Notes under the pieces: model-generated
The model's database searches: none
Seen by the model: only the letters and a program-made list of their open reading frames with translations
Told to the model about the DNA's origin: nothing
Made by a program: the position numbers and the translations under genes
Shown: positions 16,214 to 24,294 of the stretch, one piece after another
How positions within the stretch are numbered: position 1 is the stretch's first letter
How the letters are laid out: each line of letters opens with the position of its first letter
Assembly (NCBI GenBank): GCA_023229785.1
Contig: JALNYV010000010.1
Location: 1 to 56,149, forward strand
Source: Candidatus Dojkabacteria bacterium
Lineage (GTDB): Bacteria; Patescibacteria; Dojkabacteria; SC72
DNA: 56,149 bases
Direction of reading: 5' to 3'

Positions 16214-16564
16214 ATGTTAAGCCGTATTATCAATATGGAATATCCTAATCGATCAACAGAGTATAAAGAACCCCCAGCACCATGGAGTGAATTTTCAGCA
16301 GAGCTAATGATTGGGTACTATCATCCCATAATGGAATTATCAGTTTTACTTTCCGTAGATACATTGGAAAACAATGAACGATACTTACACATCTCTGCTT
16401 CATTCCCTAGTCATGCCCCAACATACAGCGATCTAAGAGATATTAAAAATATATTCATTGGCAAAGAAGCAGAAGCTTTCCAGGTATTACCTAAAGAGAG
16501 CGAGTATATTAATGTTCATCCGTACTGTATGCACATATGGCATAAACTTGAAAGAGTTAAATAA
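16214..16564 (+). CDS. Conserved phage protein (DUF7694-like)
   Basis: A 116-residue protein whose pattern APWSEFSAELMIGYYHPIME, LHISASFPSHAPTYSDLRDI, and VNVHPYCMHIWHKL-like C-terminus (read as INVHPYCMHIWHKL) matches a small family often found beside phage recombination genes. Family number is from memory; function unknown. GGGAGG ribosome site; one-base overlap with the HNH gene (TAATG). Confidence 0.7.
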   Translation: MLSRIINMEYPNRSTEYKEPPAPWSEFSAELMIGYYHPIMELSVLLSVDTLENNERYLHISASFPSHAPTYSDLRDIKNIFIGKEAEAFQVLPKESEYINVHPYCMHIWHKLERVK

Positions 16565-17295
16565 TGGCAAGACCTAAGAAAGCACCAACCGTTAAACAGG
16601 CAGAAAAGGCTTTAGCAAAGGCAACCAAGGCACACGGGGGTAAATTAATAAGACAATGTGACTATTGTGGTGCAGATATGGTTTATTATGAATCCAGAAC
16701 CAGATATGGCAAAGGTAAATATTGTTCACCGAAATGCCAATATGATGCTAAGAGAGCGTATAGGGTTTGTAAGGTTTGTGGGAAAAATTTTTATATTATG
16801 AAATGCGAAAGTGAAAAAGAAGCTAGGGGTCATTATTGTTCATATACCTGTCTTGCTAAATCTAAAGAAAAAAAAGTATCAAGAATATGTATAGTTTGTG
16901 AAAAAGAATTTTTTGTTACTCCGTGTTTTGAGAAAGTAGGTAATGGTCGTGGTTCTTATTGCTCTAGGGCATGTAAAGGAATAGTTTATGGTCAAAAAAC
17001 AAGCGGAGAGAATAATTGTAATTGGAAAGGTGGAATTACTCCAATTAATCATAAAATAAGAACAAGTAAAAAATACTCCAAATGGCGTACTTCTATTATT
17101 ATACGAGATGAATGGATTTGTCAGCATTGCGGCGAGTGGACTAGTCCTCCCAATACTCATGTTCATCATATTAAATCTTTTAATACACATCCAGAATTGC
17201 GTTTTGATATTAATAATGGAATAACACTATGTGATATCTGTCACGATAAATTACATATTTTTCAGGGGAATCAATATGTCAAAATTAACAGCTAA
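16564..17295 (+). CDS. HNH homing endonuclease with four zinc knuckles
   Basis: A 243-residue protein. After a basic N-terminus (VKQAEKALAKATKAHGG), zinc knuckles follow: CDYCGADM/CSPKCQ, CKVCGKNF/CSYTCL, CIVCEKEF/CSRACK. The C-terminal HNH core (about 185-235) reads CQHCGEWTSPPNTHVHHIK, then NGITLCDICHDKLH. It is inserted between two recombination genes, overlapping the downstream exonuclease by 20 bases. Its first 25 residues resemble the N-terminus of that exonuclease, suggesting how it captured the expression signals. Confidence 0.85.
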   Translation: MARPKKAPTVKQAEKALAKATKAHGGKLIRQCDYCGADMVYYESRTRYGKGKYCSPKCQYDAKRAYRVCKVCGKNFYIMKCESEKEARGHYCSYTCLAKSKEKKVSRICIVCEKEFFVTPCFEKVGNGRGSYCSRACKGIVYGQKTSGENNCNWKGGITPINHKIRTSKKYSKWRTSIIIRDEWICQHCGEWTSPPNTHVHHIKSFNTHPELRFDINNGITLCDICHDKLHIFQGNQYVKINS

Positions 17296-17989
17296 AAAAG
17301 CCGAAGCAGCAATAAAAAAGAAGAATAAGGCACACCAATCATATTATTCTTCTAGTGGTGAAAAGTTACCTAGTGTAACCGGCATTTTATCCGCTAATTT
17401 AGGCTGGAATACCCAAGTTTTGGTTGCATGGGCTAGAAGAGAGGCACTTTTAGGCAATGATCCTGATTTGATAAGAGATTCGGCGGCTAATATTGGTAGC
17501 CTGATTCACACGCTCGTGGAGCATAACCTCCTTGGTAAAGTCTGTGATGTGACTACATACAGTCCTGCTGAGTTAGCAATTGCTGAGGTTGCAATGCAAG
17601 CCTTCCATAAATGGAAGACAGAGAATCAGCCTGAAGTAATTGCTGTTGAATTACAGATGGTGTCTGATGAATACCGCTTTGGTGGAACTGTGGACCTGGT
17701 TTGCAACATCAACAATAGACCTGTTTTAGTGGATTGGAAGTCCGGTAGTATATATCAGGAACATCTTATTCAGGGTGGTGCATTAACCAGATTAGTATGG
17801 GAACAATATCCCGATGTATTCGATTGGAATAATCCTTTAACATGGCCTGATTATCATGCTATTGGATTGGATAAAAAGACAGGCAATCTCCTGGAACACA
17901 TCTATACAGGCGAAACCATTTTAAAGGCGTGGGAAGCATTTGAACATTTATTGGCGTTACACAACTTAAAAAAGCTTTTGATTAAATAA
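17276..17989 (+). CDS. PD-(D/E)XK nuclease (Cas4/RecB-like exonuclease)
   Basis: A 237-residue protein with nuclease motifs in order: SLIHTLVEH (about 78-86, motif His), then FGGTVDLVCN (Asp) and VLVDWKSGS (D-x-K) at about 138-162, followed by QGGALTRLVWEQYP. This fits phage RecB/Cas4-type exonucleases that make 3' single-stranded ends for annealing. It precedes the Erf annealase, forming a recombination pair. ATG 17276 is chosen for AGGGGA upstream; the frame extends upstream into the HNH gene without a ribosome site. Confidence 0.8.
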   Translation: MSKLTAKKAEAAIKKKNKAHQSYYSSSGEKLPSVTGILSANLGWNTQVLVAWARREALLGNDPDLIRDSAANIGSLIHTLVEHNLLGKVCDVTTYSPAELAIAEVAMQAFHKWKTENQPEVIAVELQMVSDEYRFGGTVDLVCNINNRPVLVDWKSGSIYQEHLIQGGALTRLVWEQYPDVFDWNNPLTWPDYHAIGLDKKTGNLLEHIYTGETILKAWEAFEHLLALHNLKKLLIK

Positions 17990-18013
17990 GATAAATCAAT
18001 ATAGGAGGAAAGA

Positions 18014-18817
18014 ATGAATGTTTATCAAAAATTACAAACAGTAAGGGTTGAATTACAAAGGAAGGGGCTTGAGAAGTCAGGTAACAATAAATTTGTTGGG
18101 TTCAAATATTTTGAACTGTCAGATTTTATTCCTGCAATGAATGAATTATTTATAGTTCATGGGTTATGTAGCACTGTTTCTTTTGATGTTAATTTGGGTA
18201 CGTTGACTATTATAGATGCTGACAAACCGGACAGAGAAAACTCTATTATTTTTACAGCACCTATGTCTAGCGCAGCATTGAAAGGAGCGCATGATGTGCA
18301 GAATGAGGGTGCGGTAATAAGTTACATTCGTAGATACCTTTACATGCTGGCATTAGAGATTGTTGAAGTAGATGCCTTGGATGCAGGTATGGGGAATGAG
18401 TCCAAGATATCACCCGCACCCAAAGAATCGACTGTTAAGCCTCCTGTAGCGAATAAACCCACACCTACAGCACCGGTTGGCAACAAGAGTGAGCCTTCAG
18501 GACAGACAAAGATTGCAGACGCTGAACAGAATCCGGCAGTACAGGAAGTTAAGAAAGCATTTCCTTCAGCAATGGTAACAGATGTAAAACCACCTGAAAC
18601 TCCTATTGGTCAACCTGCCGAGATTGCTGACCAGATTCCAGGTCTTGTAACTCCTAATCAGATTGATGATATATTCAGGCTAATTGAACTGGCAAAGCTG
18701 GACAAGGATAGAATCGGTAAAATACTGGCGTTTTACAAGATTAAAGAATTTGCAGAACTTGCAGAAGATAAATATACAACATTAGTTAAGCAGTTAAATA
18801 CGTTAATTAAAAAGTAA
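18014..18817 (+). CDS. erf: Erf-family single-strand annealing protein
   Basis: A 267-residue recombinase. The N-terminal 130 residues match the Erf domain: YQKLQTVRVELQRKGLEKSG, FKYFELSDFIPAMNELF, SAALKGAHDVQNEGAVISYI, RRYLYMLALEI. A Pro/Ala/Lys-rich linker (about 140-205) leads to a helical C-terminus (DDIFRLIELAKLDKDRIGKI). Erf of P22 anneals single strands to circularise or recombine phage DNA, matching the P22-like virion and permuted genome. AGGAGG site; next to the nuclease and a small partner protein. Confidence 0.85.
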   Translation: MNVYQKLQTVRVELQRKGLEKSGNNKFVGFKYFELSDFIPAMNELFIVHGLCSTVSFDVNLGTLTIIDADKPDRENSIIFTAPMSSAALKGAHDVQNEGAVISYIRRYLYMLALEIVEVDALDAGMGNESKISPAPKESTVKPPVANKPTPTAPVGNKSEPSGQTKIADAEQNPAVQEVKKAFPSAMVTDVKPPETPIGQPAEIADQIPGLVTPNQIDDIFRLIELAKLDKDRIGKILAFYKIKEFAELAEDKYTTLVKQLNTLIKK

Positions 18818-18832
18818 AAGGAGGGATTAGAT

Positions 18833-19030
18833 ATGTACGAACGCAAAGATGGTGATGTTGTATTATTTGCAAACCAGAAAGAGGATAATCTAAAGAAGCC
18901 GGATTATAAAGGTACAGCGTTAATGAATGGTGTAGAAATGGAAATTGCTGTATGGGAAAGAACAGATAAAAAAGGGAAAATATATTACACCGGTAAAATT
19001 GGAGAGAAACAGGAACGCACACCGTTTTAA
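18833..19030 (+). CDS. Small conserved protein, possible ssDNA-binding OB-fold
   Basis: A 65-residue protein: YERKDGDVVLFANQKED, YKGTALMNGVEMEIAVWERT, KGKIYYTGKIGEKQ. Short beta-rich proteins of this pattern often accompany phage single-strand annealing genes and may be minimal OB-folds; assignment is by resemblance and location. AAGGAGG site. Confidence 0.6.
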   Translation: MYERKDGDVVLFANQKEDNLKKPDYKGTALMNGVEMEIAVWERTDKKGKIYYTGKIGEKQERTPF

Positions 19031-19036
19031 TTACAC

Positions 19037-19056
19037 GGAGGGGAAACCCTCCTTTT
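19037..19056 (+). terminator. Intrinsic terminator or attenuator inside the recombination operon
   Basis: GGAGGG-GAAA-CCCTCC: a perfect 6-bp stem with a GAAA tetraloop followed by TTTTC, placed 12 bases before the resolvase ATG. The short T run suggests partial termination or mRNA stabilisation. Confidence 0.6.
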
Positions 19057-19067
19057 CAGGAGGTTCT

Positions 19068-19523
19068 ATGACTTATTATTTGGGAATTGATATTGGTAAG
19101 AATGGTGCTATTGCAGTATTCACAGACGATGAATATGTTGACTGCCTATGTTTTAATAATTCAACAGAAAAAGATGTTGCTGATTTTTTATCTAATATCA
19201 GTATCAATCCCGATATAATGTTTGATGGGCGTGTTATGGCAATGGTTGAGAGGGTTTCTGCTTCACCGCAAATGGGCGTGGTAAGTAGTTTTAGTTTTGG
19301 TCAATCCTTTGGTTTTATTCTTGGATTATTAACAGGGTTAAATATATCTTTTGATTTTGTACGGCCTCAAGTATGGCAGAAAGCATTGGGATGTTTAACT
19401 AAAGGTGACAAAAATGTTAGTAAACAGAAAGCACAGCAGTTGTTTCCAGGGATTAAGATAACGCATGGAAATGCAGATTCGATCCTGATTGCTGAATATT
19501 TAAGAAGATCACAAAGGAGTTGA
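19068..19523 (+). CDS. RuvC-like Holliday junction resolvase
   Basis: A 151-residue protein with the RNase H/RuvC acidic motifs: YLGIDIGKNGAIAVF (first Asp), MVERVSASPQMGV (Glu), and HGNADSILIAEYL (final Asp). RPQVWQKALGC and the KGDKNVSKQKAQQLFPG segment are typical of phage resolvases. It would debranch recombination and replication intermediates before packaging. The ATG is chosen for AGGAGG 5 bases upstream. A longer frame starts at 18945 inside the previous gene but lacks support. Confidence 0.85.
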   Translation: MTYYLGIDIGKNGAIAVFTDDEYVDCLCFNNSTEKDVADFLSNISINPDIMFDGRVMAMVERVSASPQMGVVSSFSFGQSFGFILGLLTGLNISFDFVRPQVWQKALGCLTKGDKNVSKQKAQQLFPGIKITHGNADSILIAEYLRRSQRS

Positions 19524-19524
19524 T

Positions 19525-19833
19525 ATGAGTACACAAATAACCAAGAAAATATTATTAACAGCAATAAAAGAAAAGTGCATTGATTGCATAGGAATAGAAG
19601 AAGATGCTTCATGTGATGCATCCTCCGGTTGTTCTTTATTTCCTTTCTTCATGGGCTGTGAAACTTTATCAGATGTTATATCAATAACAGATATTATATC
19701 AATACCAACAAAGAAAGAAGAACCTAAACCCAAGAGAAAGAGAAGAACCAAGGCACAGATGGAAGCAGCTAAAAACCCTGTTATTCCTCCTGTAAAGGTC
19801 AGGGATGAACAGGAAGAGGTGTTGCCATGGTAG
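19525..19833 (+). CDS. Cys-rich protein with basic AT-hook-like tail
   Basis: A 102-residue protein. The N-terminal half has CIDCIG, CDASSGC and GC (possible zinc site). The C-terminal half has KPKRKRRTKAQMEAAK, a basic motif common in phage DNA-binding tails. It follows the resolvase immediately. Function unknown; probably DNA-associated. Confidence 0.62.
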   Translation: MSTQITKKILLTAIKEKCIDCIGIEEDASCDASSGCSLFPFFMGCETLSDVISITDIISIPTKKEEPKPKRKRRTKAQMEAAKNPVIPPVKVRDEQEEVLPW

Positions 19834-20204
19834 GGTTAAGTACGGGATCAGAATTTCTTGCTGAATTAAAGGCATATCAGGAAGAAAAGGAAAAATTGCC
19901 TCAAACTGCTGAAGAGTTGGATATATCTCTTGTTGCATTGCATCCATATGCTGAATCATTGAAACGATCAAATATATTAGATAACAGTCTTTATTCCACA
20001 GCTCACGAGATTAATTTTATACGCAAACTTGGTACTATCTGTTATCCAACAGCATCGATACATTACATCATTGAATGTCTGGAAGGGTATATCAAGGGTG
20101 CAGAAATGAGGGAGTCCACACGGTATCTGGATATGTCTGTTTGTATAAGGATGGCGAAAGAAAGATTGGAAGAGATTAAGAAGAAAAGAAAACAGGTGAA
20201 GTGA
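19827..20204 (+). CDS. Hypothetical helical protein
   Basis: A 125-residue, mostly helical protein (EFLAELKAYQEEKEKLPQTA ... RMAKERLEEIKKKRKQVK). It overlaps its neighbours by 7 bases and 1 base. No family recognised. Confidence 0.6.
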   Translation: MVGLSTGSEFLAELKAYQEEKEKLPQTAEELDISLVALHPYAESLKRSNILDNSLYSTAHEINFIRKLGTICYPTASIHYIIECLEGYIKGAEMRESTRYLDMSVCIRMAKERLEEIKKKRKQVK

Positions 20205-20662
20205 TGGCTGAAGATGATTTTGATAACATTTTTCCCGATCCTGAGATAGCACTCAAAGCCGAGATTGCCAGAAGAAAGATGATACAGGCTGTATTCGATG
20301 CTAAACCCATCTCTCAAGCTGCTGAATCCTGCAATATTACTACATCTCAGGCAAAGGATTTATTAGCAGAACCAGCAACACAGAAGATATTTACTAAAAT
20401 ACTTGAAGATCATGGGCTTGATGATGATTATCTAGCCAGTAAGCTCAAGAAATTGTCCGAAGCTAAAAAGACACTCTTTTTCCAGAAAGATGGTATAGTT
20501 ACAGATGAAAGGGAAGTTGAATCCCTGGAAATCCAGCAAAAAATATTAAACACAATCCTGCAAGTAAAAGGCCATCTTAAAGAGGATAAATCAACCACAA
20601 TTAACATCGATACTCAGATAATGAGTGCTGTTGTTGCTGCACTTAATAAGCAGGAGGATTAA
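20204..20662 (+). CDS. Terminase small subunit-like protein
   Basis: A 152-residue protein. An N-terminal HTH (AVFDAKPISQAAESCNITTS) precedes LDDDYLASKLKKLSEAKKTL and FFQKDGIVTDEREVESLEIQ, a pattern of small terminases that recognise packaging sites. The large terminase lies about 7.6 kb downstream, so they are separated, which is unusual. ATG 20204 overlaps the previous stop (TGATG); a GTG one codon earlier is possible. Confidence 0.65.
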   Translation: MAEDDFDNIFPDPEIALKAEIARRKMIQAVFDAKPISQAAESCNITTSQAKDLLAEPATQKIFTKILEDHGLDDDYLASKLKKLSEAKKTLFFQKDGIVTDEREVESLEIQQKILNTILQVKGHLKEDKSTTINIDTQIMSAVVAALNKQED

Positions 20663-20665
20663 ACT

Positions 20666-21373
20666 GTGAAAGATTTGGTTGAAGTAAAAAGTGGAGAAGT
20701 TTTTTGTGATAGTTTAATGGTAGCTGAAAAGTTTAACATTAAACACGCAAGGGTTTTAATTATAATTGCCAATTTATTGAAAGGATATTCTAAAATTAAG
20801 GGTAGCACTGATGCACCCCTTAAATTTCAAGAGATAGAAAAAGAATATAGAGGACAGACATTTAAAGCATATTTTATGGATCGAAGAACCTTTTCTCTTT
20901 TGGCTATGAGATTTAAAGGTAAAAATGCACTTGAATGGCAAATTAAATTTAATGATGCGTTTTATTTAATGGAAAAAAACCTTCTTGTTGAATTGACAAA
21001 TAAAAATAATATTCAATGGGTCCAACAGCGAAGTCAGGGTAAGCTAATTAGAAAAGAAGAAACAGATGCTATTCAGGATTTTGTTAATTATGCCATAAAA
21101 CAAGGAAGTCAACATGCACAATTTTATTTTAAACATATAACTGTTGCTTGTTATCGTTGTTTGAATCTCATAGAGGCCAAGAAACCTAAACTAAGAGATA
21201 CGCTTAATTTAATGCAATTAAATCAGTTAATGCTTGCTGAGGTTGTAGCAGAGCGGTCATTGAAAAAATGGATGATCGAAGGCGTTCATTATAAGGAAAT
21301 TTTTGATTTGGTAAAAACAGATATAGAGACATTTGCCAAAAGTCTAATGTTACCAAGTCAGCAGGAAGTCTAA
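20666..21373 (+). CDS. Rha-family phage regulatory protein
   Basis: A 235-residue protein with a GTG start (GGAGG 8 bases upstream). Residues 1-95 match the Rha domain: FCDSLMVAEKFNIKHARVLI, FQEIEKEYRGQTFKAYFMDR, RTFSLLAMRFKGKNALEWQI, KFNDAFYLMEKNLL. The C-terminal part is helical and unlike the usual KilA/ANT tails. Rha proteins are regulators of phage development, often antirepressor-like. No integrase is present, so a role in lysogeny is unclear. Confidence 0.82.
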   Translation: MKDLVEVKSGEVFCDSLMVAEKFNIKHARVLIIIANLLKGYSKIKGSTDAPLKFQEIEKEYRGQTFKAYFMDRRTFSLLAMRFKGKNALEWQIKFNDAFYLMEKNLLVELTNKNNIQWVQQRSQGKLIRKEETDAIQDFVNYAIKQGSQHAQFYFKHITVACYRCLNLIEAKKPKLRDTLNLMQLNQLMLAEVVAERSLKKWMIEGVHYKEIFDLVKTDIETFAKSLMLPSQQEV

Positions 21374-21374
21374 A

Positions 21375-21746
21375 ATGAACCCTGACGATGAACACAGAAA
21401 GCTCATCCGCACCAGGTTATTAGAGTTTGTTCCTGACATCCACACGCTTAAAACAGAACTCAGCATTGCACAGCATTTACAATGGAACACTGAATTTGAG
21501 ACTCTAAGGCTTAACAGGATGCTTATGGGGTGTTTCCGATACGGGAGTAGGGTTGAGGTAGACAATTCGCACCTTGACTACGTAGAGAGCATTAAACGGC
21601 GTATTAAACAATATGAAAAGACAGGTAATGCAGAACATCTTATTGATGTTGCCAATCTTGCAGAGCTTGAGTTTACTTTTTCCCAAAGGAAAGCAGGGCA
21701 GTATTTCAATGCTGAGGATGAAGATAAGAGAATTGGAGTTGAATAA
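21375..21746 (+). CDS. Conserved phage protein of unknown function
   Basis: A 123-residue protein. The core SIAQHLQWNTEFETLRLNRM-LMGCFRYGSR followed by VESIKRRIKQYEKTGNAEHL-IDVANLAELEF recurs in many phage genomes (from memory), but no function is known. It starts one base after the Rha stop and overlaps the next gene by one base. Confidence 0.68.
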   Translation: MNPDDEHRKLIRTRLLEFVPDIHTLKTELSIAQHLQWNTEFETLRLNRMLMGCFRYGSRVEVDNSHLDYVESIKRRIKQYEKTGNAEHLIDVANLAELEFTFSQRKAGQYFNAEDEDKRIGVE

Positions 21747-22639
21747 TGTGGAACCATGAAGTTATCAAGGATTTAAAGGAAATAAAACCATATAATTCTG
21801 AAGCTGGTGATAGGCTTAATTTTTATTGTGATACTTTAAAAACATCAATTAATTTTTATTTAGGATATTCGAGTAGTGTTATGAAGCAGATAGACCCAAA
21901 CGCAATACCAAGTGATTATTTTTCTATATTAAAATTTCCATATAATAAAATTACAATACAAGTGGCTGATATATTTTATAAAATAAATATAAAAGCACGA
22001 GCAATTTTAATACTTTGTCAATATGATGGTTATTGGTCTTTTGATTTATTGATGACTGTAAATAATGATTTTTGGTTTCCTATTCCGATTAGGGGTTGGG
22101 TTAAAACAAAAGATGAATCAAACAAAGCTGATATAATTTTAACACCATTAAAAACAGGAGAAACAAAGGAATACAAATGTTTTGAGGATGCGCCCCTTCA
22201 TCGTATGATCTTTGAACCTTTATATGATCCCGATACTATTAATGAGGAGGATCATCAAATGATGACCGATGCGTTTAAGTTAGCTACATACAATTTAGTA
22301 GGTTCAATGTTATTAATTAATTCTCCATCTGTCTATATTCAGACGATTAAACCATCAGAAAAATTGAACAAAAAAAGAATTAGAAAAAATAAGATACCTC
22401 ATTCAGAGTATAGGGTTTTAACTATTAAAGCATTTAACAAAAAAACTAACACAGAAAATATCATTCAATTAGATAAACTGGATGCAGAAAATCGTCTACA
22501 TATGTGTCGGGGACATTGGAAATTATATAAAGAAAAGCCTTTATTTGGCAAAATAACAGGCTTATATTGGTGGAATCCAACGGTAAGAGGTAACAAAGAT
22601 TTAGGTATAATAGATAAAGATTATGAAGTGATTGAATAA
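21746..22639 (+). CDS. Conserved hypothetical protein with C-terminal RGHW/WWNP motif
   Basis: A 297-residue protein. The N-terminal 200 residues are a mixed alpha/beta domain. The C-terminus, LHMCRGHWKLYKEKPLFGKI then GLYWWNPTVRGNKDLG, resembles a widely distributed phage/plasmid C-terminal motif (His-x3-Gly-His-x-Arg-like, Trp-x-Pro, Arg-Gly) of unknown activity. Some His residues there could be catalytic or metal-binding. TAATG-coupled. Confidence 0.62.
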   Translation: MWNHEVIKDLKEIKPYNSEAGDRLNFYCDTLKTSINFYLGYSSSVMKQIDPNAIPSDYFSILKFPYNKITIQVADIFYKINIKARAILILCQYDGYWSFDLLMTVNNDFWFPIPIRGWVKTKDESNKADIILTPLKTGETKEYKCFEDAPLHRMIFEPLYDPDTINEEDHQMMTDAFKLATYNLVGSMLLINSPSVYIQTIKPSEKLNKKRIRKNKIPHSEYRVLTIKAFNKKTNTENIIQLDKLDAENRLHMCRGHWKLYKEKPLFGKITGLYWWNPTVRGNKDLGIIDKDYEVIE

Positions 22640-22679
22640 CTTTCAGCAATAGGTTATAAGAACTAGAAAGGAGAATCCA

Positions 22680-22847
22680 ATGAAGCATCCAGTAACAGAG
22701 TTTTGCTCCAAGAACTGCAAATGGTTACAACTCATAGGACAACCAAGGTGTATTCTATATAAAACTGATTTAATCAAGGAACAGCAATATGACAAGTGTA
22801 AGAGAAGCCCCATGTGTGTTAAAACACGTGGAACTAAACCAAGGTGA
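22680..22847 (+). CDS. Small Cys-rich protein
   Basis: A 55-residue protein: FCSKNCKWLQ, RCILYK, CKRSPMCVKTRG. Six Cys suggest a zinc or disulfide micro-domain. AAAGGAGA lies 5-12 bases upstream. Function unknown. Confidence 0.6.
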   Translation: MKHPVTEFCSKNCKWLQLIGQPRCILYKTDLIKEQQYDKCKRSPMCVKTRGTKPR

Positions 22848-22859
22848 AGGAGAACCAAG

Positions 22860-23090
22860 ATGACAAAAGAACAACTTGAAGCAGGAAGGGTAATTCAAAA
22901 TAAATTAATAAGTCTGAATGAGTCTAAAAGATTGATAAAAAATCAAGGCATAAGAATTATGCCTATAAACACTAGCTGGTATTTGGATTTAATTATGTCT
23001 AAAGAAGCGTTTAATCAAATTCGAGAAATAATTATTTATGATTTAGAAATACAAATACAAATTTTAGAAAAAGAACTGGGAAGCATATAA
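22860..23090 (+). CDS. Small helical hypothetical protein
   Basis: A 76-residue protein (MTKEQLEAGRVIQNKLISLN ... IYDLEIQIQILEKELG), probably two long helices with a C-terminal coiled coil. AAGGAGAACCAAG ribosome site. No family recognised. Confidence 0.58.
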   Translation: MTKEQLEAGRVIQNKLISLNESKRLIKNQGIRIMPINTSWYLDLIMSKEAFNQIREIIIYDLEIQIQILEKELGSI

Positions 23091-23263
23091 TGAGTTCCTG
23101 TAAAGATGAAATTAAAATAAAAAACAGGTTAGATAAAAGAGATAGGATTCTAGCCTGTATTGCCAAAGGTGAAGACAATGTTTTAATTGCTGAGAAGCTT
23201 GGCATGGACAGCAATTCTATAAACTACATCCGTAAAACTTACTATAAGCCGGAGGTAAAATGA
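23090..23263 (+). CDS. Small helix-turn-helix protein
   Basis: A 57-residue protein with an HTH resembling sigma region 4 or response-regulator types: ACIAKGEDNVLIAEKLGMDS NSINYIRK (split here at the turn). Coupled on both sides (TAATG and ATGA). Likely a small transcription regulator of this block. Confidence 0.6.
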   Translation: MSSCKDEIKIKNRLDKRDRILACIAKGEDNVLIAEKLGMDSNSINYIRKTYYKPEVK

Positions 23264-23622
23264 TATTATCTAACATTGAAAAACATAGAATCATGTGGAA
23301 TAAAATGATTGAAATCTTTCCTATGTTTGCAGAGGAAGGAAAAGATTTATATTTACATGATTCAGATTTGGATTGGCTATCTGACTTAAAATACACAGCT
23401 TTAGCTGAATTAGATATTCCATACCCTTATAATGATAATTGTTATTTATGCGATGAATATCGTATAAATCAATGTATTGGTTGCCTATTAAATAATCCTA
23501 ATTGTTTTAAAAGAGAAAGTTTATTTTATAAATTGATGTACCTGCTTATAACAGAAAAAGAAGCTATTTTAGTCCTCATGAAACAGATAGCAAATGCGGA
23601 GATACCTATCAATGAAGACTAA
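23260..23622 (+). CDS. Cys-rich protein, paralogue of the leftward gene at 12363-12719
   Basis: A 120-residue protein sharing three blocks with the opposite-strand gene: SNIEKHRIMWNKMIEI, CYLCDEYRINQCIGC with NPNC, and LVLMKQIANAE. The four-Cys core may bind zinc. Function unknown. Confidence 0.66.
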   Translation: MILSNIEKHRIMWNKMIEIFPMFAEEGKDLYLHDSDLDWLSDLKYTALAELDIPYPYNDNCYLCDEYRINQCIGCLLNNPNCFKRESLFYKLMYLLITEKEAILVLMKQIANAEIPINED

Positions 23623-23857
23623 AAGCATTACCTTTAATAGTAGCAGGACATATATTCAGCCTAGATGTTGTCTGTTTCCTGATTGGAATTTTGATGATTA
23701 TTGTTCAGGTTTTGTCGTAGATCAGAATAAGGGTATAAGATCGGATTGTTCCTTGTGTTATTATTATCATGATGTATCTGTTGAGGTTTACAGAGATGCA
23801 GAACTTAAAGACCTGTTGGATATGGTTGAAGATGGATTAATCAAGGCCGGTTTCTAA
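23612..23857 (+). CDS. Small Cys-containing protein ending the replication block
   Basis: An 81-residue protein: RCCLFPDWNFDDYCSGF, then SDCSLCYYYHDVSVEVY. The Cys pattern suggests a zinc site. ATG 23612 overlaps the upstream stop; a GGAG lies 10 bases before it. Its stop codon lies in a hairpin shared with the convergent block. Confidence 0.6.
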   Translation: MKTKSITFNSSRTYIQPRCCLFPDWNFDDYCSGFVVDQNKGIRSDCSLCYYYHDVSVEVYRDAELKDLLDMVEDGLIKAGF

Positions 23858-23866
23858 TCCGGCCTT
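23843..23866. terminator. Convergent hairpin between opposing operons
   Basis: A perfect 8-bp stem AAGGCCGG/CCGGCCTT with an 8-base loop that holds the rightward stop codon; the leftward stop lies four bases inside. No strong T run on either side, so it may act with colliding polymerases or as a 3'-end protector. Confidence 0.6.
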
Positions 23867-24294
23867 ATCTCACAAATAGGATAATCTTCCAGTGCTATAC
23901 TGACAATGCTGTATACATGATCTTTTATTATCGTATAGTTTCTATTCCTAAATGCAGCTGGTAGATATCCCGATCTGATTACAGCATTGATGTATTGATA
24001 GTCTGTAAACCCTGGTGTTATTGTGCATGTGTATTCCGTAGGGTGTGTGTCTATAATTTTCATTTCTGTACCGTTTTCCTGTAAATCGTATATCCATATT
24101 CTTGCTTGCCAGGAGCCTGCACGTTTGATCTGTTTTTTTTGCTTTGTTTTTCTGCACTTTTCAGCAATTATGGTTTTTTCTATGCGTGTTTTTGGTTCTT
24201 TGTTTTTTCCATGTTGATATGTATGGCCCGAACCTATTAATCCGGTCCATAATGTTGTATCATTCAGCAATGTTTTACAATGAGGACACAGCAT
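23854..24294 (-). CDS. Zinc-ribbon hypothetical protein
   Basis: A 146-residue protein beginning with CPHCKTLLNDTTLW (single Cys pair), then a basic helix (RIEKTIIAEKCRKTKQKKQI) and a beta-rich C-terminus. Last gene of the 26075-23854 leftward block. Function unknown. Confidence 0.58.
   Translation of the reverse strand: MLCPHCKTLLNDTTLWTGLIGSGHTYQHGKNKEPKTRIEKTIIAEKCRKTKQKKQIKRAGSWQARIWIYDLQENGTEMKIIDTHPTEYTCTITPGFTDYQYINAVIRSGYLPAAFRNRNYTIIKDHVYSIVSIALEDYPICEIRPD

Noticed and set aside
18945..19067. Upstream extension of the RuvC-like resolvase
   Set aside because: It runs through the preceding small gene in another frame and lacks a ribosome site, while ATG 19068 has AGGAGG and begins the conserved fold.
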